Below are positions 47,100-57,229 of a stretch of DNA of 64,000 bases, in pieces. A model generated the notes under the pieces. It made no database searches. It saw only the letters and a list, made by a program, of their open reading frames with translations, and was not told where the DNA came from. Position numbers and translations under genes: made by a program. Origin of the DNA: Ascarosepion bandense (lineage: Eukaryota > Mollusca > Cephalopoda > Sepiida > Sepiidae). The stretch covers positions 647,501-711,500 of the forward strand of contig JBBBDQ010000915.1 in assembly GCA_037127315.1 (NCBI GenBank), given 5' to 3'. Every line of letters starts with the position of its first letter. Position 1 is the first letter of the stretch.

Positions 47100-47995
47100 T
47101 TTTCTTCAAAACAATTATTTGTTTTTGAACCTTGTTTCTTGATCAACGTTTTTAAAATGTAGACATCAAAGTTAGCTTAGCATCTGGCAATATCTGTAGA
47201 ATTTGTTGAAGTTTAAAAATAAACTTCATTATGAAAAGGCTGAATAAATTACTCGTAAAAATATGTGTGCACTGTATACCGCCAGGGAGTTCAATCGAGT
47301 GAAATGATCACTTCTTCTAAAGTAGAAAATGATCTGCGTTATCTGCATTTAAATTATTTTTCTTCTAGTTTGTTTAAAAATGCAATCAATGATAATTTGT
47401 AATTGGCAAAGGAAACGAAGAGATCACAACACCGTGTTCAGAGTAAGGCTCAAAATATTTTCACTGAGATTTGTTCATAATGTCTCAATGCAGTTTATAT
47501 GGGAGGAAAATGTCAGTTGTCAGGAGAAAACATCAGTTACGCGTTTGGCTAACAGGTAATCGTCGAATTATCCGGTACAAAAATATATTTAAAATTGACT
47601 GGAGAACTTAATAACTAAAAATGATTTTCAATTTATCAAATAGAGAAAAAGTAAATGTTGTACAGAAAAAACATTGAAATCGGCCTTACTTCCGGATATA
47701 ATTACAGACATGACATTCGAAAGTAACATAGAAAAGTGGAAGGACTCTATCTATAAGTTCAACTTCAGCTCATAAGGAGCAGTGATCCCCTTAATCAATT
47801 CATATATACTCAGCTACGCCTGGCGTTTCTATTTTCCCTCATATAAAGGCTTTGCAATGTTCTTGTAGACTTACCTTAAGAGGACCGCCTGTTACTCTTT
47901 TATACTTCTTTCCATAGCTACATAGAATGGCGTAAACACAGTCCTTAGTCATGCCTTATTCTTCTGGCGGTTTTACTCGTGAGAGGTGCCAGCAA
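47100..47995. other. unassigned sequence
   Basis: Nothing recognisable. Confidence 0.4.
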
Positions 47996-47999
47996 AGTG

Positions 48000-48150
48000 T
48001 AGAACTACTTCCGAAGATCCTCCTGATGTTATATGGACCCCATATTCTTTGTCGTATAAATGGCAACAATAATGAGGAGGACAATAATATGAATAATGTA
48101 AATAGTATAAATACTACCTCATCTTAGAAATACAGACTAATACAATCATA
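48000..48150 (+). mobile_element. solitary PLE terminal fragment (54-kb lineage)
   Basis: Shares aatggcaacaa..atgagga, ggacaata, ataatgtaaata and actacctcatcttagaaata with 56003-56072. It includes the decayed region before it (ctttgtcgtataaatggcaac against aaagctcgtgcatatggcaac). Confidence 0.55.
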
Positions 48151-48327
48151 TTGTTTAACTTCAGTTAACCACGACTCATTAAGTTTCTAAATAACCATGC
48201 ATTCATCTTGTATTTTCTAAATAAATCATTTTAATTATTTCGTTCACCTGAAGAAAAGCAATATTGTCCTGGAACATGAAATTTTTTGTGTAATGATTGT
48301 AGTTATTTTATAAAACATTCTAATTAC

Positions 48328-48334
<7 letters not shown>

Positions 48335-48423
<89 letters not shown>

Positions 48424-48480
48424 CGAGTGATGGGGAAAAATATATATACATATATATGTATATATATATATATATATATA

Positions 48481-48521
<41 letters not shown>
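48335..48521. repeat. long (AT)n and (AT)n-(GT)n microsatellites
   Basis: About 43 AT units at 48335-48421, a short unique spacer, then AT and GT tracts to 48521. Confidence 0.95.
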
Positions 48522-48523
<2 letters not shown>

Positions 48524-48617
48524 GACTATAATATGATTATCTATGAATGTAAAGAGAAATAATAATATATATATATTTCTTTTCCATGAGATAATTATAA
48601 CATTTAATCTTTCTATT

Positions 48618-48695
48618 TAAATTACACGAGTGGTATATATCCATAAGTATAAGTGAATATAATCTACTCAACTGGAATTCAAACTCAGTTCGGAT
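48618..48695 (-). mobile_element. SINE fragment (box B region)
   Basis: Minus strand: gaactgagtttgaattccag and ttgagtagattatattcactt parallel the SINE interior. The flanks do not match. Confidence 0.45.
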
Positions 48696-48699
48696 TCCC

Positions 48700-49450
48700 T
48701 TCCAAAATAGGGAGACAGAACGAGAGAGAGAGTGAAATTGAGTGTGAAAGAGACAGAAGAGTGGCAAAGAATGCAACCCGCGACTGTTGGCATTTTACAG
48801 GTTAAACGTTGAAGATAAATGGACGTTCAACTTTATATTTAAAATGTTGATATTTAGGCTATCTACATAATGAACTTGGATACACTGATCCAGCTTCTTA
48901 TTGCCTTTGCCTGTATTTTTTTGTTATTTCTATTTCTTTTACATATCCATGATTGTAATAAATATACTTTTTCTAAGAAATGAAATATGCTGTACCTTAC
49001 ATAGATTTTATTTAAATTCAATTTATAAGATCCTCTTTTCACAACAAATATATTATATTTATAGAAAATAGGTGGCGTCATGCTAAAACTAGATTTTGAA
49101 TATGTATTTTAATTTTTAATTTACATGTTATTTAATGTTGGCCGCTTTGCTTTTATTAGAAAGGCCTGAGTATTTCTTTGCAATTAATTAGTGTTTTTTT
49201 ATTTAATTGAAAAAAAATTATCGATATAACCACATATTCAACCACATATGTTTGAAATAACTATTCCTGTCTAAAGACATTCATATATACTCCGGTTTGT
49301 GTCCCAAATGTAAACAAAGACAGTATTACGAAATCCTACGGAAAGTTCTGAAATGGTATTAACCTACATATTCATTCAGATTTATTTGTTTGGACATTGT
49401 TTTTATGGAGCTCGTATTTGAGTGCATACTCTTTTTTCTGTAAATAAGCA
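48700..49450. other. unassigned sequence
   Basis: Nothing recognisable. Confidence 0.4.

Positions 49451-49451
<1 letters not shown>

Positions 49452-49523
<72 letters not shown>
49452..49523. repeat. (AT)n-(GT)n compound microsatellite
   Basis: About 15 AT units and about 21 GT units upstream of a PLE. Confidence 0.95.
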
Positions 49524-49525
<2 letters not shown>

Positions 49526-49859
49526 TATAGAAAAAGACAAACCATCTACCTTATTACAAGTATCCATTAAAACTTATGTCCTAATAAATAAATTCAAATA
49601 AATTTGTCGGTAAATACCATTTTAGGGGTTTTCGTAATATATATTATAAAGGAATACCTTGATGGATTTTCATCTTAATGTTAATCGGTAGATTCGTGAA
49701 TAAAAAATATCACATGCAAGATTTTATTATTCAATGAAACATGTTTGAATGAAGATATGCTTTCTTTATATATTAGAAGTATTACAAACTAATGATTTAG
49801 AAGTCAACTGTTCGTCGTAATTTATTTTTGAATGTGCTCGATATTTAGTAGAACAACAC

Positions 49860-51603
49860 TGGTTTACCCGCATCAATAATAAAAGCGATTGTGCGTTCAT
49901 CTAGATTGATATCGTAGACTAATATTCAACTGTCTCTAAAGTCCTATTCACTTTGGCTTTATAATTCTGACTTTACCAACGAAAAACGACTAATCATAAA
50001 CGCTAAAAGATCCGTACTCCTCCACAATAATGAACAGTGGACAAAAACCAAATCTGAGGACCTATTTGACATCTCCATGAAAACATTAGACTCTGCTGAG
50101 ACCTCAGAATTCATTAGTCCTTTTATTTTTTACAATCGCACAGCGTATATATATATCAATATTGAAGATATAGGATTGTATACTGACTATGATTAAAGCT
50201 AACTGAATTAAGAAATTTAACCATAGAGAAATAAAATGTCTAGATCTTAAGGTTACTATTAAACACAATCTAAACAAATTAGACCTCCTAAATGTAACAC
50301 TAGGTCTCATCAATAAGTTTTCATCGCAGTACTTAAAAACTAACGCCAATCCTACATAAATCCACCCGAAATCTAATCACTCTCTATCAATCATCAAATA
50401 CATACCCCTGTCTACTGAAAACAATAAATAATAACTACTCCAATGAAGATATATTTTATAAACACATCAAATCTTATGGCAATGCTCTCAAAAACAGTGG
50501 CTACAAATGCCGTCACATTAAATACTACAAACACAATAATAATAAAATAGGAAAACCATCTGGTACACACCCCTATTCAATCAGATGTTATGGCTTAATT
50601 TTTTTCAAATTAGCTGAGGTACATTTCATGAAAAATACCCCCCTAGCATAATTTTAACAGAAATATTCTTAAATTAGGATATAACTATATCGTTAACCTT
50701 CATAACATCATAAAAAACATAATAGAATTTTAATTCAATATAACAAACCACGTAATCAACAGTTGAAGATAATAATAACAATACTTTCAACTGTCAAAAA
50801 CCGATTGAGTGTCAGTTAGAAAAGTGATGTCTGACACCATATTTTACCAGTACGTTATTTCTACTATAAAAAGTGTAACCGTCTTTTCTACATCGATAGT
50901 ACAAAGAATGCTTTTAAAATTCGTTGATTTCATTTTATCTTTTAATACCGCAATAGCACATTACTTTCCTCATCCTATTGTCAATTAAAAGAATTTAATA
51001 AAACTCCTACAGTAAATTAGAACATATTTTAAAAAATAGAACTTGTAAATATTTACATGAGCTATGTTTTCTGTGTTTGCAAGAAAAATTTCTAATTATT
51101 GAATTCCCTAAATTAAACCAGTTAACTTCCGTTTGCCATATATTTACCTTAAATATACCCTTACGTATAATTAATCCTTTTTCTACCATAACAAGATATC
51201 GCAATAAAAATCATGCTACTTGCATTCACATATTAATTTTTTCATCCTCATATAATTTTTCTGTTTCAGTTAACTAATATATTACTTACTGTGTCGTTTT
51301 CATATGTTTGACGTACATTATATTTCAATACACATCAGCTCTTATAACAATTCAACTTATAAAAGACATAATAATATTTTTAAAAATGTTGTAACCGTTT
51401 CACACGCTCATTTCACAACTGATGCCGAAAAATCCAGCTTTTCCTGACATCTTAATTCTGTCCTCTCCTGCTAATTGAATGGATACGGTAACAACTGTAT
51501 TGTTTCTAATTTATTTTAATTTCTAGAATCTCCTGACAGAAAAATTTACTGCCTGATGAGGTATTAACAAGTAGTACTGAAACACAACTCTTGATTTGCA
51601 GAA
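49860..51603 (+). mobile_element. Penelope-like element, decayed
   Basis: Plus-strand blocks in order: RLIINAKRSVLLHNNEQW and SEDLFDISMKTLDSAE, corresponding to PLE 'D.FDI.MGSYDGAE', then IGLYTDY in place of the YRDDG box. CLDLKVTIKHNLNKLD and LKTNANPT follow, and SNHSLSIIKYIPLSTENNK is the post-RT linker. Endonuclease remnants (YYKKCNRLFYIDSTKNAFKI, CVCKKNF) lie at 50.85-51.1 kb. The 3' end carries a hammerhead-like core at 51.55 kb and stops exactly where the next LINE's (TTA)n begins. The RT catalytic residues are lost. Confidence 0.65.
51549..51601 (+). ncRNA. hammerhead-like motif at PLE 3' end
   Basis: CTGATGA (51553-51559), stem II ggta/tact with an 11-nt loop, GAAA (51579-51582), a short caa-ctc-ttg hairpin, then TTT and gcag (51598-51601), which pairs with ctgc (51549-51552) just before the core. 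All elements appear in type I order. Stem III is weak and the cleavage site is ambiguous. Confidence 0.45.
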
Positions 51604-51607
51604 AACT

Positions 51608-51750
51608 GTTATTATTATTATTATTATTATGTCATTTTTCATCATATTTAGATTTCTGCATTGGTCTCACTACCAACCAAGTCTGCGGGGAGACCTAAGG
51701 CAGGTAGTGGCGTGTTGTTATGACTCCATTTCATGTTTTTCTATCCTCCC
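51608..51750 (-). mobile_element. R4/Dong-like LINE 3'-end only copy (E2)
   Basis: (TTA)n, then about 120 bp identical or nearly so to the last 120 bp of copy E (gtcatttttcatcatattt ... ctccatttcatgtttttcta). It is an extreme 5'-truncated or duplicated end. Confidence 0.85.
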
Positions 51751-51923
51751 TATTATTATTATTTATTTCTATCCTCCCTATTATTATTATTTATTTCTAT
51801 CCTCCCTATTATTATTATTTATTTCTATCTATTTATTTCTATTTATTTCCCTATTATTATTATTTATTTCTATCCTCCCTATTATTATTATTTATTTCTA
51901 TCCTCCCTATTTATTATTATTTA

Positions 51924-51925
<2 letters not shown>
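51741..51925. repeat. 28-bp minisatellite derived from a LINE/(AAT)n junction
   Basis: Units of 28 bp such as tatcctccctattattattat plus ttatttc, repeated about six times with some degeneration. The tatcctccct part is the LINE 3'-UTR word (tatcttccct in copy E) and the rest is AAT-type repeat. Confidence 0.85.

Positions 51926-51980
<55 letters not shown>
51926..51980. repeat. (TTA)n microsatellite
   Basis: About 18 units, the 3' tail of copy E on the minus strand. Confidence 0.95.
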
Positions 51981-52114
51981 GTCATTTTTCATCATATTTC
52001 GATTTCTGCTTTGGTCTCACTACCAACCAAGTCTGCGGGGAGACCTAAGGCAGGTAGTGGCGTGTTGTTATGGCTCCATTTCATGTTTTTCTATCTTCCC
52101 TATCATCCCCAGCA

Positions 52115-52705
52115 TTACATAGATAAAGTTTTCCTTAGTGTGTGGGCTGTACTTAATAAGACAATTTTTTGTATATCTCTTAAGCTGGGGTTTCCAGGGA
52201 TTCTTTCAATGTGTTGTTTTGTTCCATTTTTTATCATTCCAAGTGCACCTACTATCACTGGCACAACTCTTGTTTTCAATTTCCACATTTTTTCTATTTC
52301 AATTTCCAGGTCTTTATATTTTGACAGTTTTTCAAATTCCTTGATTGCTATGTTACAATCCGCTGGACATGCCATATCAATTAATAGACAAGTTTTCTCC
52401 TTCTGGTTTTTAACAATAATGTCTGGCCTGTTTGCTTCAATTTTTCTGTCTGTGTACATGGTGTAATCCCATAGAATGGTTACATCTTCTATTTCTGTAA
52501 CCGGTGCTGGATGATGTTCATACCAGTGTTTGTTTACAGCTTTTCCATAATGTTTGCACATTGTCCAATGTAAATATTGCCCAACTCTATTGTGGCGATT
52601 TTTATATTCGTTTGGGGCAAGCACAGAACAGCCTGAGATTAGGTGGTCTATTGTTTCTTGGTGTTTATCACAAAACCTGCATTTTGGATCCATATTATTA
52701 TGCAT
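52115..52705 (-). CDS. R4/Dong-like ORF, C-terminal endonuclease part (copy E)
   Basis: This is an open frame of 196 codons from the first internal ATG. Upstream codons of the same frame are cut by the internal deletion at about 52800. It holds the zinc knuckle CRFCDKHQETIDHLISGC, the block HNRVGQYLHWTMCKHYG, and the restriction-like endonuclease core ILWD, RPDII and LIDMACPAD. The tail has VPVIVGALGMIKNG and IPGNPSLRDIQK. It is nearly identical in protein sequence to copy A (for example W for R at a few places), so both derive from the same recent lineage. It is out of frame with the RT piece and so cannot be made as one protein. Confidence 0.8.
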   Translation of the reverse strand: MHNNMDPKCRFCDKHQETIDHLISGCSVLAPNEYKNRHNRVGQYLHWTMCKHYGKAVNKHWYEHHPAPVTEIEDVTILWDYTMYTDRKIEANRPDIIVKNQKEKTCLLIDMACPADCNIAIKEFEKLSKYKDLEIEIEKMWKLKTRVVPVIVGALGMIKNGTKQHIERIPGNPSLRDIQKIVLLSTAHTLRKTLSM

Positions 52706-52779
52706 AATATTTGCCTGAAAGTTTCTCGTGAAAAGACTTTGGTCTTGTGCTGCAAGTATAAATCCTTCAGTTTCAGACT

Positions 52780-53877
52780 TTAATCCAGATGCACGTAATG
52801 CATCTTATGCTTAGAAAGAAGCTTTCTTGTTTTAGCATCCATTCGCCTGATGTCGTTTAGAGTCCAGTTTAAGATGTTGAAGCTATATTGGACAACTGGG
52901 ATTGCAAGGCTATTAATGGCCATAACTCTGTTCTGAGAATTTAATTCAGTTTTTAATATCATTCGTAGCGTTCTATAGTACTCTTTACGCACTATTTCTT
53001 TCATTTTTTTATGGTGAATGTTTTCGCTCTCATTTACACCTAGGTATTTATAAGCTTCTTCTGGTTTCAATTCTTTTATTGTTACAGCAGGGTCTAGGCT
53101 AATTGAGGATGTTTCTTGTATTGATCCACGTAAAACTGTAGCTTTAGCACATTTATTCAAATTAAATTTCATTCCAATGTCTTCGCTGAAGCATTTTACA
53201 GTTTGCAGAAGACCTTCCAGCTCATTATCATTCTTAGCATATAACTTTAAGTCATCCATGTAAAATAGATGGCTTATTTTCTTTTGTCCTATTTTATAAC
53301 GACATTCTGTCTTATTAAGTTGACTGGTTAGTACTATTAATGATATGCAGAATAGTAAGGGAGATAAAGAATCACCTTGAAATATACCTCTTTTGATGTT
53401 TATTTCATCAGACTTATAGGTTCCATTTATATGATTGAGGTAAAGGGTTGTTTTCCATATAGACATGCACTGTTTGATGAAATTGATGATGACGGGCGAT
53501 ATCTTGTATATATTTAAAGTCTTTAAAATCCAGTAATGTGGCACACTATCGAATGCCTTTCGGTAGTCTATCCAGGCAGTACTAAGATTTTTCTCTGTAC
53601 TGTAGCAATTTTCCAGGATCATTTTGTTAATTAGCAATTGGTCTTTACAACCATAACAGCCACGTTTGCACCCTTTTTGTTCAAGCGGTATCATGTCATT
53701 TCTTTCTAAGAATAAATATGTCTGTTTTGTTAAAATAGATGTTAGTAGTTTATATGTTGTCGGAAGACATGTAATTGGTCTGTAGTTTTTCGGGTTGTTT
53801 GTGTCAACATTCTTGGGTAGAAGAAATGTAATTCCTTTGGTCATCCATGCAGGAATTTTAGTGGGATCGACAACCAT
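52780..53877 (-). CDS. R4/Dong-like reverse transcriptase ORF (copy E)
   Basis: This is an uninterrupted frame of 365 codons. RT blocks in order are PAWMTKGITFLLPKN and NYRPITCLP (residues about 9-40), KRGCYGCKDQL, DYRKAFDSVPH (motif A, about 103-113), RGIFQGDSLSPLLF (motif B), FYMDDLKLYAKND (motif C, with the YMDD catalytic pair), and then GMKFNLNKCAKA and EAYKYLGV (motifs D and E). The C-terminal thumb runs to SKHKMH, where a deletion adds YVHLD and a stop. The natural protein starts further upstream; a one-base loss just before 53877 breaks the frame there. As a LINE RT it would copy element RNA at the nicked (AAT)n target. It is intact as a domain but separated from its endonuclease. Confidence 0.85.
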   Translation of the reverse strand: MVVDPTKIPAWMTKGITFLLPKNVDTNNPKNYRPITCLPTTYKLLTSILTKQTYLFLERNDMIPLEQKGCKRGCYGCKDQLLINKMILENCYSTEKNLSTAWIDYRKAFDSVPHYWILKTLNIYKISPVIINFIKQCMSIWKTTLYLNHINGTYKSDEINIKRGIFQGDSLSPLLFCISLIVLTSQLNKTECRYKIGQKKISHLFYMDDLKLYAKNDNELEGLLQTVKCFSEDIGMKFNLNKCAKATVLRGSIQETSSISLDPAVTIKELKPEEAYKYLGVNESENIHHKKMKEIVRKEYYRTLRMILKTELNSQNRVMAINSLAIPVVQYSFNILNWTLNDIRRMDAKTRKLLSKHKMHYVHLD

Positions 53878-53947
53878 TTCTTGGAGTTTTTGGCTATTGT
53901 TTTATGTGCTGCATTTAAATAATATAGCCAAAAGTTAGGAATTTTTA

Positions 53948-53962
53948 TTATTATTATTATCA

Positions 53963-54011
<49 letters not shown>
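53948..54011. repeat. (TTA)n microsatellite
   Basis: TTA units with a catcat interruption, at the 5' side of copy E. Confidence 0.95.
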
Positions 54012-54014
<3 letters not shown>

Positions 54015-54262
54015 AATTTGTGATGTTTTAGGAGTTTAGTTACAAAATTGCTGCTTTTCAGTGGTTTACTCTTAATAAAGCATTTTTTGGCAAGCAGTTT
54101 TTTACTATAAAATGTTCGATATCGATAAACATTAATAAAATGTGTGAGGTTTGCAACTTAACTGATCAAAATTATGCCGACATAGAAGTTTCGTGAAGGC
54201 ATTATTGTTGTGTCTTCATTCATCAGCTTATTTGTTTTTTTTGTAGACACTTCTCCATATTA
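54012..54262. other. unassigned sequence
   Basis: Nothing recognisable. Confidence 0.4.
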
Positions 54263-54264
54263 AT

Positions 54265-54324
<60 letters not shown>

Positions 54325-54332
54325 TGTGTGTG
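54263..54332. repeat. (AT)n-(GT)n compound microsatellite
   Basis: A short AT run, then an interrupted GT run, upstream of the second PLE lineage. Confidence 0.95.
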
Positions 54333-54479
54333 ATAATTGAAATAAATTTTCGTCTGATGCGTTTCGTCCTTTAGCTTTGTATCGAATTTACCACTTCACT
54401 CAATATGTCCCGGGCCTGACATATAGATGGCAACACTAATAAATAATTCTTATAATTTTTATGTATATTATAAACTCTG

Positions 54480-56080
54480 CTCACTTTTTTGAAATTATCA
54501 AATATGCTCTCATCCAATGCAACAAGATGGCAAGCCTGTTCACCAAGGTACTCACGGTGGAGGCATTATCAGACAGACTCATCCCTGCTGGAGATGCTGA
54601 CTTTCTGCACACAAACAACTCACTTCGGGTTCGGATCAGACATATATCGACAAGACAAAGGCTTAGCCATTATCATCATCACTGGCTAACATATTCATGG
54701 AACAATTTGAAGAGTCGGAATTAGAATCAACAATTCCGAATCCAACTCTCTGGCTGAGATACGTTGAGGATACATTTATACTTTGCCACAAGGAGGCTCA
54801 GACGATACGGGACCATGTGAACTTAATAAGACCATCTATACAGTTCTCTATGAAAAAAGAGAGTGACAACAAACTGGCACTACTGGATGTGCTAATAACT
54901 CGAACAGAGGTGGTTTCTATACATCCGTGTATCGCAAGCCAACATTCTCCGGACAATACCTCAACTTTAACTCCCACCACCCATACAATGTAAGAAATGA
55001 GAGGAATCGTCCGCTGCCTTCAAAATCGAGCAAAAGTCATAAGCACCGACTCAGAGTCGTACGAACAGGAAAGGGTCAGTATAAGCAGTACCCTACAATG
55101 AAAAATTAACCTAGGTACACAACAACACCTCCAACATACATGGAAGGACGGGTGCATGAGAATAACAACTCTCAGAAAACAACCTTGGTCTGTCTACCCT
55201 ATGTGAAGTGGTTATCGGAGAAAACACAAAAGATCTGTGGTCCGTATAACATCAGGACAATCTTCCAAAATGTCTCTACACTTTGCAGGTAGCCCACCTG
55301 TGTAAAACCCCCAACAGAGGAGGACATGACTAAGAACTACGTTTACGCCATTCCATGTAGCTGTGGAATGAATTATAAAGGAGAAACAGGCCGCCCTTTT
55401 AAGGTAAAGCTACTAAAACATCGTAAGGCCCTAACACAAAGGGAGATAGCTGTCCACTTATGGAGGGAGAAAAGGGTATCACCACCTCCTAAGGGATGAA
55501 GTTGAAATAATAGATAGAGAATGCCAATGGAAACTACGTAAACGTAAGGAATCAGCACATATGCAAGGCTACAAACATCTTTTAAGCCGAGCGAGCATAG
55601 AGATGAACAAAATATGGAAAGCAGTAATACGGAGTGTCAGAGAAAATCATTAGTGTCAAAATTGCAGTATGAGCTCTGGGAAAATACTAGAGAAATCCGT
55701 TAACATCAAAAAGTGCAATATGAACTGAAAAAGTATGTTGTTCTTAAGGTCACATGGCTCAAAAGATATAGAGGTTGGTTAGTTCCTGTGACTTGACCCA
55801 AAGTGTTATGAGTTCAATACCTGCCTACAGTAGTGGTGAACAAGTAACTTACAAGGTTAGAGGGAGATAACTCATGACTAGCAGAAGAAGGCTTAGGCAA
55901 AGAATAAGAATGATATACCCCAGTGATTGTAATAAAATGTTCGGTTCGAAATTTCTTGCACTTGAAGAAGACCGGAGCGTACAAAGCCCGAAAGCTCGTG
56001 CATATGGCAACAAAGATGAGGACAATAGTCCATATAATGTAAATACTATCTCATCTCAGAAATATAGACAGAGGCAAAGT
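54480..56080 (+). mobile_element. Penelope-like element, second lineage (RT palm, GIY-YIG, terminal motif)
   Basis: The frame at 54697-54993 has MEQFEESELE, IPNPTLWLRYVEDTFIL (the RT YVDD box with D to E) and IRPSIQFSMKKESDNKLALL. A shifted frame continues YRKPTFSGQYLNFNSHHPYN. Further on, VCLPYVKWLSEKTQKICGPY is readable. The endonuclease piece is MTKNYVYAIPCSCGMNYKGE, then TGRPFKVKLLKHRKA, VHLW, and after a frameshift DEVEIIDRECQWKLRKRKES, GYKHLLSR and EMNKIW. This matches the nuclease of the PLE group with a 'YSIPC.CG..Y.GET.R.....' pattern and differs from the copies at 43.5 and 61.4 kb. Multiple frameshifts are present. The 3' region holds a hammerhead-like motif at 55956-56003. Confidence 0.75.
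55956..56003 (+). ncRNA. hammerhead-like motif (second PLE lineage)
   Basis: tgcac, TTGAAGA (C to T in the core), an accgg..gccc remnant of stem II, GAAA, gCTC in place of cGTC, gtgca. The outer arms tgcac (55957-55961) and gtgca (55998-56002) pair perfectly as stem I, in the right place relative to the core and the cleavage triplet. Core substitutions predict loss of activity. Confidence 0.5.
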
Positions 56081-56214
56081 GTTTTTTTATCGATTACCTT
56101 AAGAAAGGAAGAGCCATCAATAACGAATATTATGTAGAATTATTAATGCGTTTGAAAAAGGAAATCGCTAAAAAAAACGGCCACAAATGAAAAATAATAA
56201 AAAGTAATATTTTA

Positions 56215-56512
56215 CCAAGACAAAGTTTCGTGTCACAAGTCGATCCCAATAATGGCAAAACTATATGAATTGTACTTTAGATTGTTTCCGCATCCAATCT
56301 CTTCTCTAGATGGGGAACCCAGCGACCACTGCTTGCTTGCAGACCTCAAAAGAATGCTCCATGGAAAGAAATTTGACTTCAATAAAAAGTGATATTAGAA
56401 AATGAGGCGTATTTTGTGCCAAAGACAAATCGTTTTACGAAAAAGCATTCAATTGTTAGGGAAGCAATAGAATCAATGTGCCACACCAGAAAGAGACTAT
56501 GTAGATGATTAA
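56215..56512 (+). pseudogene. mariner transposase C-terminal remnant
   Basis: Translation: SCHKSIPIMAKLYELYFRLF, PHPISSLDGEPSDHCLLADL, KRMLHGKKFDFN, a frameshift, VILENEAYFVPKTNRFTKKH and REAIESMC. It follows the mariner end 'H.A..T...I..LG.ELLPHPPYSPDLAPSDY.LF..L+..L.GK.F.S..EV......YF......F...GI..L..RW..C'. The third catalytic aspartate (PSD) is kept. The N-terminal half and TIRs were not seen. Confidence 0.75.
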
Positions 56513-56923
56513 AATCGGATTTTGCCTAAAAATTGTTGTTTTAGTAGTAGTTAGGCCTTGGACTTATTGAGTGATGTGTTACAAATATGTAAGAAGATGA
56601 AAAGACATTTGTTTCTTTTACTTCATGTTTATGTCTTAATCACTTTATTTTTTACTAAGGATCCAACATTGAGTTAATACATGTATCTATAATTCTGAAC
56701 TGATATAAGAACATGGATGTAAATATATAGAGGACGATATGGCGATTAAAGATTTTCAGTGCAGCTTTGATTTAGTAATTTACCATCACTTTTAAGTAAG
56801 GTATCTTTTTAAGTCAATGTTTTTTCGAAATTTTTAAAGATATTCTTTAAAAATACATACCCTTTTCCAACATATACAACCTCGTGTAAACTAAATAAAC
56901 CAGAACGAATAATATCTTCGCAG

Positions 56924-56967
56924 ATTTTTTCACACTTCCCCGGATCGGAGGGGAAGTGTGAAAAAAT
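56924..56967. repeat. perfect 18-bp inverted repeat with 8-nt spacer
   Basis: Arms attttttcacacttcccc (56924-56941) and ggggaagtgtgaaaaaat (56950-56967) flank ggatcgga. There is no mismatch, in sequence without other recognised features. Confidence 0.9.
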
Positions 56968-57229
56968 ACGGAGGCAATGGTCGTATGACAACTAATCGAC
57001 AGCCAATTAAATCTGGGCGTGATAAAATTCTGATGTCATCTCGGATAACGTAATATTTTTCCAGAACAAATAAATTTCATCATACACCCTGAAAATAGAT
57101 TCCTATTACTGCATACCACTGCAAATGACCTAAGCTGAGAAAAAATAGAAATCGTTTACATTCTGACCGCATGTTAAATGAATGGAAAATAATGCAGTTG
57201 TTTCGATTAATTTTTACAAGGTTGTATAT

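Larger units (their letters stand above)
51981..53947 (-). mobile_element. R4/Dong-like LINE copy E, 5'-truncated, internally deleted
   Basis: A minus-strand copy of about 1.97 kb between (TTA)n tracts. It starts just before the RT (KIPNFWLYYLNAAHK), corresponding to about 39951 of copy D, and runs through the 3' UTR. About 410 bp corresponding to 41095-41503 of copy D is missing at 52800, joining two frames. It is the best-preserved RT in the window. Confidence 0.85.

Noticed and set aside
54340..54380. Hammerhead-like word aaaggacgaaacgcatcag on the minus strand
   Set aside because: GACGAAAC is present but no CTGANGA box lies at the right distance upstream, so the core is incomplete.
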